A stretch of 64,000 nucleotides of DNA. Origin: Lepus europaeus (lineage: Eukaryota > Chordata > Mammalia > Lagomorpha > Leporidae). The notes beneath the pieces are model-generated. The model saw nothing but the letters and a program-made list of their open reading frames with translations. It was not told where the DNA came from and ran no database searches. Within the stretch, counting starts at the first letter, position 1. Each line of letters opens with the position of its first letter. Shown piece by piece: positions 27,101 through 39,100 of this stretch. The stretch lies in assembly GCF_033115175.1 (NCBI RefSeq), contig NC_084828.1:33044388-33108387 (forward strand), given 5' to 3'. The position numbers and the translations under genes were made by a program.

Positions 27101-30100
27101 GAATTTTAGTTCATCTTTATTTCCCTTCTCAAAATTGAGGCAAAATATTTGTACTTACTATACAAAATGTATGATGTTATAATCACTTACAATTATGACA
27201 TCCAGGAATACTTGCCCTTATTATTTGGTTTATAATCTTTCCTCCTCATTCCTTTCCCTTGTTTTACTTATACATGACCCTGTTGTATACACATGTATTT
27301 ATTTTTATTGAGCAAAGTTGGAATCTTATGAAAAACATGTTCTGTATGTTGATTTTTAAAAGCATCTTTAAAGATTTGTTTTATTTTATTTATTTTAAAG
27401 GCAGAATTACAGGGAGAGAGAGGGAGAGACAGAGAAGTCTTCCATTGTTGGTTCACTCCCCAAATGGCTACAATGGCCAGGGCTGAACTAGGTCGAAGCC
27501 AGGAACTTTACCCACGTCTCCCATGTGCGGCTGTGGCTCAAGCATTTGGGCCATCTTCTGCTGCTTTCCCAGGTGCATTATCAGGGAGCTGGATTGAAGT
27601 AGAGCAACCAGGACTCGAAATGGCACCCATGTGGGGTGCCGGTACCACAGGTAGTGGCTTTATCTGCTGTGCCACAGTGCCAGCTCCTGTATGTTGATTT
27701 TTATACTTAATGTCATCATGTGGTAATTTTTTCTGTTCCAAACATGTAGAACAACTCAAATGTTATAAGGCCAAATATATTAATATGTCCACATAGGGTT
27801 TTAAACATTAATATTAAGAGACATTAATATTGTATATTCAGTCCAAAACAGTCTTCCTGAAGGATGAGGAATGGGGAGACTTGAGGGAACAAGACGGGAG
27901 ACAGTGGTCACTCAGTGTCTGGTGTAATAATTCATTTGAGTGAAAGTCAGGGCTCAGACCAAGCCTGTGAAGGTAAAAACAAAGGGTGATTGGATTCTAG
28001 AGAATTTTAGGTTTTGAACAGATATGTGTTATGCTTTAATGGTTAGTTAACTGTGTAAAGGTGAAGTAAAGAAACCAACTCAGAATGACGTCAGGTTTTG
28101 AGCTTGGTGACTATTTAAAACTTTTAGTGGTGTTCTATACTCAACCACACATGGAGCGAGTCCAGTTTAATCAATGCAATGTTTTGACAATGTCCACAAG
28201 CCAGAGACTTAGTTCCGATTAGAGAGAAAAATTTTGACAAATTAGATCTCTCTTTTTACAGAATTTCATTCTAATGCAGCAGATACACTTAAAACTTAAT
28301 CATAAAATGATGTCTATTATCCCTTTATTCAGACTTTTTTTTTAAAATGTTTTACCAACCTCATTTTTCATTTGTATGAAAGAGAGACAGACATACATTT
28401 GGGGATAGGCACACATTAGAGAGTTTGCAGGAAAGCTGGAAAATTGAGTATGGTTTCAAAGGAGAGTCAGCATATTTCATTGGTAAAGTCAGTAGGAATT
28501 TATGCTAGATTGGATGTGGCAGCTAAAAGAGAGGATGGTATAAAGGATGGCCAGGCTGAAGTTATTAGTCCAGAACTCAATGCAGGTCCCCCATGTAAGT
28601 GGCAGGGACCTAACTACTTGGGCTGTCACTGTGGCCTCCCAAAATTAGCAGGGAGTTGGAGTCAGGAGCGAACCTGGGATTCGAGCTCTATAGGAGATGT
28701 GGTCATATGTAGCTTGTTATGTATTGCATCAAAGGGCTGCCCCTCAGACAAATTCTAATGAGTATTTCTAGTGAACCAGGAGCTGTGCTGAGAGCTGGTG
28801 GAACTGTGATGAATAAACAGACATGCCTATACCCTCATTAGGATTACAGGCATAGATTAATTAAGTAGTTACAAAAATTACATAAATAAAATCCATCCAT
28901 CAAAAATGTCTTAATACAAATCATAGTTTTTAATGGAAATTTCAGATGGGAGATACACATTACTTAGTGAGCTCACTGACAAATGTCTCCATAGGCATAT
29001 CACTTGAGACTGAAATGATGAACAAAAGTAACTTTCCTGCTGTATTCCAGGCAAAGAAACCAATGAACATCCAGAATCTGAAGTAGGAAGGAGCATGACA
29101 CACCAAGCGTTGAAGGAAGTCAAGTGTCTCAGTCTGGAAGCAGCAATAGCAAATTGTAGCTGCAAGACATAGGAAGCACCTAGACATTGAAGGAATAAAA
29201 ACTCTCAGGCCATATTCCAGCATCTACATTTTATTCACTGGACAACTGAAAACTATGAACGTACTTTATTTTGGGCAGTCTGGCTGAGATCAATATTGTA
29301 GTTTCATTTTGGAAAAGCATTTTGATCACAATGGATTGGAGAGGGAAAAGACAGGATGCTATGGTAAGAATGGAGACAAGAGATAGCATGTCCCACATTG
29401 GAGAGTTTGCAGGAGAGCTGCAAAATTGAGTATGGTTTCAAAGGAGGGTCAGCATATTTCATTGGTAAAGCCGGTAGGAATTTATGATAGATTGGACTTG
29501 GCAGCTGGAAGAAAGGACAGTATAAGGGATAAATCCTTGTTGTTTGACTTGACCAATAAAGTGCCATTTAATAACTTGAGACAATTTTAAGTTTTCATTA
29601 TGTGGGTTTTTTTTCCGTTTATTATTATTTTTTTAATGACAGGAAGGTTTGAGGGTTGATGAGTTATTTAGATTTGAACCTGCTAAGCTTTAGGCACCTT
29701 GAGATATCCAAATGGACATGGTGAGTGATGGTGGATGTATATATCTGGAACTCATTGCACAGGCCTCAGGTGGAGGTAGAGATTTGGTGGCCATGAGCAA
29801 ACTGTTGGTTTGAAAGTTTGGTTTGGTTTTGAATTTGTGGGGAAAGATAACATGTTCTCATCTGGAATGTTGACCTTGAAATAGACCTGAGAAATCTAGA
29901 TAAGCTCTTAGAAGGGGATTAGAGATATGCCCAGGGACACTACCTTCTGTGAAAGAGAAGTGGGTAACCCTGCCCATGGCGGAGCAGAGATAGAGAAATG
30001 ATGATGCTGTTTTTGGGTTTAGCTGCTGTGAGGAACCAAAAGGAGACAGCAGGGACAGATAGGTGGTGGCAGGGAGTGTCAGGGCCAACTGGTCTCTTCT

Positions 30101-33100
30101 GCTGTTCCGGATGTGCTTGTTACCTTTGCTCAGGCAAGTCCTGGTTGCCTCCCAGGAGGAACTTTTAACAGTTTTTAAAATCAATTTCCTCCTTTCTTTC
30201 TGTCCTCTCCTCTCTTCTCCTCTTTCTGCTCCATTACCATCTCCCTCCTTCCCTTCCCCCTTCTCCTGTGCCTTCTCCTCCTCCCTCACCTTTGCCCTAA
30301 GTTTTATCTAATGAGAGAAAGTAGCAGAGTAGATGGAGTCAGACAACCCCACATTGAAGTAAAAGACTACAGGGAGCCGGCGCTGTGGCTCAACAGGCTA
30401 ACCCTCCGCCTAGCGGTGCTGGCACACCGGGATCTAGTCCCGGTCAGGGCGCTGGATTCTGTCCCGGTTGCCCCTCTTCCAGGCCAGCTCTCTGCTATGG
30501 CCCGGGAGTGCAGTGGAGGATGGCCCAAGTGCTTGGGCCCTGCACCCCATGGGAGACCAGGAGAAGCACCTGGCTCCTGGCTTCGGATCAGCGCGGTGCG
30601 CTAGCCGCGGCGGCCATTGGAGGGTGAACCAATGGCAAAAGAAGACCTTTCTCTCTGTCTCTCTCTCTACTGTCCACTCTGCCTGTCAAAAAAAAAAAAA
30701 AAAGATTACAGGGACCCACGATGCTGATCATAGTGGTGAGGGATGAGCAGAGCACACATGAAGAGCATCCCGTGGCTGTGTTTCTATTTTAGCCGTCTGT
30801 CTATTAGTGTGTGACTGGGAAAGGCGCTAACGGATGCTCTAACACTCCTCTGTCAAATGGTGATACTCATAGTGCCTCTGAGAAGGAATTATGAGACAGG
30901 TCAATATGGTCAAGAACATGAAGCTTCATTACAATTCTGCGTACACTGTATATGCCCTGGAAATACTTATTAAATACTGCCTGTATTTTTTATTTTGGAA
31001 TCTCAGGCTTTTATAAATTACTACTAAAATTAAAAATGTTTGCTAAAGTGGCACAGAGAAAATAGAAGTTATCATTTGAGTATTATAGTCTTTTCGAGGA
31101 AAAATGAGTTGTTGAACATTAGTAAAACAGAAATATAATTTACCTAATTTCAGAGAACTATACAATCTGAGTACATATTCTCTATAGACAAGATTTCTCC
31201 CTTTTCCCAGAACGCATCCTCAAAATGTTTCTATATGGGACTATATGCAATATGATCATTATAATTCTTATTCTATTATGTGATTATTTATAATCTGAAT
31301 TGTTTTAATAAATACCTTAACAAATATTTTGTTTGGCATTCCCTCTCTTAGATTGCCCTCTGTATCCCATCTCCTTAAGATTACACCGATTTTATGATTA
31401 AATTATTTCAAGTATAACTGGCTAAATATATCAAACTTTCTGTTTAGGAAGAACAGACCATTTTATAAATTTCAAGAAGTCAAGATTCTTGCTCAATTTT
31501 TCAGAGACATTGTAAATATTTCAAGCATTGTTTTGACATATTTCCAGAGTTCAAATCTGCAGTGTTCCACATGCAAATACAGGATTCACAGTCTCATGTT
31601 AAAATCACTTACATATCCAGAAAGGTAAGAAAGTGAAATTTTAATTTCAACATGTTATCTTTAAAACTCAAAAATATTGCTTTGTTAAGTTATTGCTTAA
31701 TTGCTTAAGAATTCATGAATTAAAAAAAAAGGTACAAACTAAAAAAGTGCATCTAAATTTATTGTTAAAAAAAGAATTCATGAATTAAAATATTTGTTTT
31801 TTTTGTATTTCAAACTATTTCAACATGAACATTAGAATATCATAAAGATACAAAAACATTTTTAAATTTTTGGCTTACATGAATTTTATTTTCAAATCAC
31901 ATTATCCAAGCAAAGAAAAAATATATAATCATTTACAAAGAAATAAAAAAGATGAAACTATTAAGACAATTGTCTGCCTCAGAAACTTATCAATAATTTG
32001 TTTTATATATATGTAAATATGCATATGCAAATGTGTACATGCATAGGTTCCTCAAAAATTCATGGAAAGCATATTTTGAAAAGCTATGAATTTCAATTTT
32101 TTTGCACTGAGATAAACATATTTTAATTGCATCTTTCTGCAAATGTTTTCAGGTACCCTTACACATTCACAGAATGGTTGAAATCTTTTTATATAATCCT
32201 TTAGATGAAATCCAGTGGCTGAAAATCCTGTAGTGAAACATATGGTCATAGAAGATAAAAGTCATTGTGACTTCCAAAGACACGTTTTTTCAACTTCATT
32301 ACTCGTTAGTTAGAGGAAAATGTTCATTTTCATGTGCTTTATCTAAGATTCTACAGATCACTAGAGATTCAACCCCAAGAATATACTAACAAGACTGAGG
32401 ATCTTGGATATAAACTATAACAGCATGAAAAGCAACTGACTGTGCACTCTAGTTTTATGGTTGCCTGTTTTGACTGGTCAATTAAAACAGAAATGTCTCC
32501 ATTCAATAATAATGTGACCCTACCTGTGTGACATTTTCTTGAAGATAATAGACTATCAGTATTTTTCTTAGTCCATTTAATATGCCCTTCTTGATTCAAT
32601 GTTCTCACAATGAAATAGGTTTCCCACTGTCTTCGTTCTGTTCATTTAAGTATACGTGTTTGACATAGAACAACTTGTAATACCATCAACAAAACACTTG
32701 GAAAATCCCAAGAACACTAAGGAACTCCTCTACAGATTGGTATGCTGTTGGATGTGTGAGTTTTTCTAACATCCAACTCCAGCTAAAACTCAATTGAGAT
32801 GGATTTGTCCATGGCCAGAAATCTCTCATTAGTTGACTATGATGCTTTCTCTTTATTTTCCTGTATTAATGTATTTGACTTATCAGCTGAATAAGAAATT
32901 ATGGACAGTAAAAATGAACATAATAAATGAAAATAATCTATGTTTATATTAACTCTATATTCACAAGGAGGAAAGGTGACAATTCTTTGAAATGTAAGAT
33001 ATTTCATCATAACTTTCAGTATTAGAAAATTTAGTTAGTCCAAAGTAATAAGTAGGATGCCATTATAATGGCAACAAACTGGGAGTAATTTTATTGTTCT

Positions 33101-36100
33101 TTGCTTTTGATTGAAACACGTACAAAAATCCCCTAGATGTTTTCAGAAGAAAAATTAGTATCATCATTTCCTGTAAGAGTATATGAGGAGGAGAGGTCAA
33201 GCCTTAATGGTCTACAAATGTAAAATTTTTGATCACCAACTGATTTATTAAAAGCTTCCACTAACCATAGAATAGAAATACATTAGTAGTCTTCCAAAAC
33301 TGAACTCTAAAGAAGGCAGAATTACTGCATTATCACATGCCCTAGGCTTCTTCATTAATATGAAGAGTCTTTAGAAGTTCATGGAAATTGTGTATTTTTA
33401 TCTTTTAGTCATTTTAATCTTTTCATCTTATATATTAATTTACTTTTCCACAAACTGTTTTTTTTTTTAAGATTTTATTTATTTATTTGACAGGTAGAGT
33501 TACAGACAGTGAGAGAGAGAGAGAGAGACAGAGAGAAAGGTCTTCCTTCCATTGGTTCACCCCCCAAGTGGCACTGCGCTGATCCGAAGCCAGGAGCCTG
33601 GTGCTTCTCCTGGTCTCCCATGCGGGTGCAGGGCTCAAGTGCGTGGGCCATCCTCCACTGCTATCCCAGGCCACAGCAGAGAGCTGGACTGGAAGAAGAG
33701 CAACCGGGACTAGAACTGGTGCCCATATGGGATGCCGGCGTGGCAGGCAGAGGATTAACCTAGTGTGCCACGTCGCTGGCCCCACTTTCCACAAACATTT
33801 TGAAACCCCTCATAGACTGATATGCCTCACATAGAACAAGCATTTTAGAGATGATTATAAATGTGCTTTCTGGTATCATTAGAGATTTTACTGAGCAAAA
33901 ACATTATATCTAGTTATTTTTAGGAAGAATATTTTATTATAATATTAAGGGACAAAGTGCTTTAATTCACATTCTAGTCCTAGAATTATTTGTTTTAAAT
34001 TAGTAATTTCTCTGCAATCATATTATTAGGGTACAGGAACAGGACAAAGAGGAGACAGATCAGGAACTCAACAGCCAGAGCTGGTTTATTTGGAGACAAA
34101 CCTGAGAGGGACACACTACCACTGAGGGCAGAGCACATGGCAGAGAGAGCCCTGTTCTCTTACAGAGTAGGGTTTGTGTAGTTAAAGTGCTTGGGGTCCT
34201 GCATCCATGTGGCAGAACCAGTTGGAATTCCATGTTCCTGGCTTTGACCTGGCTCAGCGCTGGCCTTTGCAGCCATTTGGGAAGTGAACCAGTATATAGA
34301 AGACATCCCTCTCTCTCTCTCTAATTCATCCTTTCAAACAAAAACAAAATAAAATCTTAAAATAATAGAAATAAAAATGATTTGGGCACTTAAGTGGTAT
34401 TCCTAAGAAATGTTTTTATTAGTGAGTTGCTTTCTAGATGAATAATAATGGACACACTTATTGTCTACTACATTCCAAGTGCTTTTATTGTAATACTTGC
34501 GACAACACCGTGGAATATTTTTTTCATTTCGTTTGTTAGGAAACAAACCCAGAAATGATAAATAATATATCTGAAGTTTGTCAGCTAAGATATGCATTGA
34601 CAATTATTTGAAACCAAAACTTTCTTGAGGTTTTTAATTTGTTGTTGGTTTCTTTTGCTTTTAATCACTATTATTTTTTCAGTAACAAACCTTTTTTCAT
34701 TAATTGGTATAGTAATTACCATTGTAGAACATTTGGAAAAATTAATTTATATATAATCCTACCACTAAGAGATAACTATTATATTTTGCCATATTACTTA
34801 TAAGTACATATGTAGCAGTGGAATCATGGATTTAATTATTTACATTGTGTTAGAAATGTGATTTTATAACAACTTTTGGTTCTTTTTCATATAAATAACA
34901 TTTGGATCTGTGCTGGACCATAAACTGGGTTCTAAGGTTTTTTTTTTTTTTTTTTTTTTTTTTCCTAAGTTAAAGTTTCCATTGTAGTCCATCTTTTGTG
35001 AAATGTTTGACTTTATTTTCCTTTCACTGTTGTGTCCTTTCATCTCGAAGTCTGGTCACCTTAAACAGTGAATATCTCTCCATAGGTAATTATTTGGATT
35101 TTAAGCAATTTCCTTGTTATATAGTTGTAGAAGGGACGTCAAAGAGGAGGAACAATTGCAAGTCCTCCGCAACCTCATGATGTTCACACCCTGATACACA
35201 ATGTTGGTGAGCCACAGGCAGTCACTGCTCTTCATGTGTGTTCCTTTTAAAGTCATTTATTTTAGCGGGCTGGGTGAGGGTAAAGGCAAACACATGTGTC
35301 CACTCTTAGATTTGTCTCACACTCTTATTCATGTGTTGCACAGACAAATGCTGTTTACAACTCATTTGTAGGTTAAGTAGGAAATAGAGTGAGGTTACTG
35401 GGATATACTCCAAAGCAAAATGTATTACATAATTTTAATTTTTATGTGAACTATAAACAGTGGCTGCAGTATTACTGAGTTTGTGAAATTTGGATGTAAT
35501 TAACTCTGCTTGGAAGAAAAAAATACTAAAATACATTTGTGTGTTTAGCACATTCCCTCCTGGCTGGGGATGCTAATAGATCTTGGCTAAATGGATGCTT
35601 TATGTTTAATTTTCTAGATAATCGCCCTAACAATCTAGTTGCTTTTCCTGTTTTGCTCTGCCCTTACAGATGTGTATTAATGAGAATTAGCACTGCTAAA
35701 TTCTTGGGATGTGAGTTAGAAAAATTTGACGCCTTATGGTACAAAGTCATATAACCATTACCACAAACAGGGTTTGGATCATCAGTCACAAAACTCCTTG
35801 GTACTACTTCTTGGGTTTTAACCCCACTACCCACCTCCATCTGACAGGGACTGTTGTGTATGTTTCATCTTTTCCAAATATTATATATGTAAATGGAGTT
35901 ACATAGCATGTGGCTGCTTAAGTATGGCTGCTTTCATTGAGCCACATATATTTAAAATTCATCTATGTTGTTCAGTGGAATGTTATTGATGAATAGTATT
36001 TCATTGTATGACTATAGTTTGTTTATCCATTCATCAGTTAGAGGACATATATTTTGTTTGCGAATTTTGTTGTCTATGGATGAAGCTGCAATAAATATTT

Positions 36101-39100
36101 GCATACAAATTTCTATGTGAATGTACATTTTCATTCCTCTTGGTTAGATATGCAGAAGTAGTAGTGCTGGATCACAAGGTGAGTGTGCGTTTAGCTTTAT
36201 AGGAAATTGTCAGTTTTCCAAAGTGACTACACACCTGCATTTCTATTAGCAATATGTGTGAGTTCATTGTTCTGCATCCCAACTGCACTTTTATCAGTGT
36301 TTGTGTTGTTTACTTAGTTTTCAGGTTAACTTTTCTGGTAGGTATGTAGAGCTTTTTAATTTGGGTTTTTAATTTGCATTTCTCAAATGACAAATGGTGT
36401 TGACAATCTATGCCTTTTAAAGTGGGGTGTTTACGTATTTTAATTTAACGTGATTATGGATATCAAGTCAGTCACCTTACTGTCTTTCTGTCTGTTTTTA
36501 GTTTCTTCCATCTGTTCTTTGTTCCATTTTTCCTCATTGTTTGCTTTCTTTTGGATAAAGTGAGTAACTTCATTTCATTCCATTTTAATTCCTTTGTGGC
36601 TGTGTTAGCTACACCTTTTTAAAATTACTTTAGTGGTTTATCTGGAGTTTATATATTCTAAGTTTTAATTTAGCACAGTGAACTTTACCACTTCATATAT
36701 AATGGTGGTATAATAGGAGAATCTTAAAGTAGTATATTTCTATTTCTTTGGTCCTAGCTTTTGTGTTCCTTGGCATATGTTTTACATGTACATATGCTAA
36801 AAATCCCATAATATGTTGTTTTTTGTTTAAATGTTCTATTAAAAATGCAAACAATTAGGAAAATATATATTTATCCAGTTACTATTTATGGTGCTCTTTA
36901 AACTCTGCTGGGTTCTTATGTTCGTCTGGTATAATTTACCTTCTGACTGAAGAACTTTAACATCTTTTTTGTGGTGTGTGTTTTTGAGTGCTGAATTCTT
37001 TTAACATCGTGTGTCTGAAAAAGTGTTTATGTCACCTTCATTTTGAAAGATAATTTTTCTGAGTAGAGAAATCTGGTTTGGAAAGTTTTTACTTTCAGTA
37101 CTTTGAAGAGGCCACTGTATCACCCTCTGATAGACTTATCTGTGGTAAATCTGCTGCTATTCTTTGTTTCTCTGAAAATAAAACATCTTACATCTTTTTT
37201 TTTTTTCCTTTATCCTGTTTTGAGATTTTCTTTTCATCACTGTTTCTGAGCAATCTGGCGATGCTGTGCCTGTAATTCTCTTTATACTCCTTGTATTCTC
37301 TCTAGGATCAATGCATGGTAGAAAACAATGCACCAACATCTTTCATGCACTGAAAGTAAAAAATGGTCAACATACTTACATGAGAATGAATGGATTCTTG
37401 TGTTTGAAGCTTATTGATCTTCATGGATCTGGGGATTTATAGAACTCATCAAATTTCTTCTAAATTTTCAACTGTTTCTTGAAGTAGATTTTTCTGTGTC
37501 TCTTCTCTCTTCCTTTTTGGATTCCAATTTCAAGTTTGTTACGCTGCTTGAAGTTAATCCGTAGCTCACTGATGCTCTATTAATCATCTAATTCAATTTT
37601 CTCTCAGCATTGCATTTTTGACAGTTTTTGTTGCTGTATCTTTACGTTCACTATTCTTTTTCCTTTTGCAATTTCTAATCTAATATTAATCTCATGCAAT
37701 GTATTTTTCCTCCCAGGCAAAATCATTTTAACATCTGATGAATTGGTCTGTATATCTTTCATGTCTCTACTTGCATTTTTGAACATGTGAAATATGTAAT
37801 AACTGTTTTAATGAATGTATTTGCTGATTCCAACATCTGTGATAGTTCTGATTTGGTTTCGATTAGTACTGGCTTGGTTTCAATTTTTGCCTTAAATGAG
37901 TTAATGTTTATACTTCTTTGGAGACCAGTTGTATTAGTCAGCTTTTCATCACTGTAACAAAATATTTGAGGCAGGCTAACTATCAAGGAAAGAGTTATAT
38001 GGCAGACTCCATTTGATTTGGCCTTCAGTGATGGCACTCTTGATGGAAGAGTACTGAAGTGGCACAAAGCATCAGAAGTCAAGAGATGGGGGACCTGTCT
38101 ATGTCACGCTGTTTATAGTCTCTCTCTCCTTTCAAAGCCACCTGGATTCAGTTATGGGCTTCATCTGAAAGATCCAATATAATCAGTTTTCCCAACTAAT
38201 CACTTGCCTGAGACCTAAACTCTAATATGAATAATTAGATTAAGTTTCCAAACTCTTACTACAATCAGCATATGACTTTGGGGATTAAACTCTGCAAGAG
38301 TTTTGGGGTGAGCATCCAAACTATAGCATTAGTAGATTTATCTACAAAAAATGAAGAGAATCAATTACCAAAACTATTTGGTAATTTTTAAAAAAATATT
38401 TATCCATTTGAAAGGCAGAGTTACAGAGAGGCAGAGGCAGAAGCAGAGAGAGAGAGGAAGAGAGAGAGAGAGAGAGAGAGAGAGATTCTCCATCTGCTGG
38501 TCCACTCTCCAAACAATGGCCAGAGCTGGGCATACAAAGCCAGGAGACTGGAGCTTCTTCTGGGTATCCCACGTGGGCACAGGGGCCCAAAGACTTGGAC
38601 CATCCTCCACTGCTCTCCCAGATCACGGCAGAGTCATATCAGAAGTGGAGCACCCAGACTCAAACTGGCGGCCATATGGAAGTCTGGAGTTGGGAACAGC
38701 AGCCTCATCTGCTACACTATATCACTGGCTCCGGTAATTCTTGATTACATGCCAGACATTGTGCAATCTATTACACTGGATGCTATATATTTTTATATTC
38801 TTATGAATATTCTTGAGGTTTATTTTCAAGATACTGCTGTTTATAAGTAGATTGAGGGTAGATGTCTGACCTGACAGCTAAGATGCCCACATCTTACATT
38901 GTAGTGCCTGGATTTGACTCCTGACTGTAGCTTCTGATTCCAGCCTTGTGCTAACGCAGATGCTGGAAGGCGGCAGTGATGACGCCAATACTTGGGTGTC
39001 TACTACTCACATGGGAGACCTGGATTGAGTTCTAGGCTTACAAGCTTTGGCAGTCCTAGCCCTGGGTGCTGGCTTCTGGGGAAGAAAGCACCAGAGGCAA

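Larger units (their letters stand above)
32045..33817 (-). mobile_element. Near full-length mariner (TcMar) relic, transposase reading minus strand
   Basis: The left end GGTTCCTCAAAAATTCATGG and right end TTTTGAAACCCCTCATAG are inverted terminal sequences of the Hsmar2 type. Without the SINE at 33460-33783 the element is about 1.45 kb. The minus-strand frame at 32052-32249 contains [17 protein letters not shown] and then ECV, resembling the C-terminal block of mariner transposases. Frames upstream are broken by stops, so it is a dead copy. In LIPI intron 9. Confidence 0.6.
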
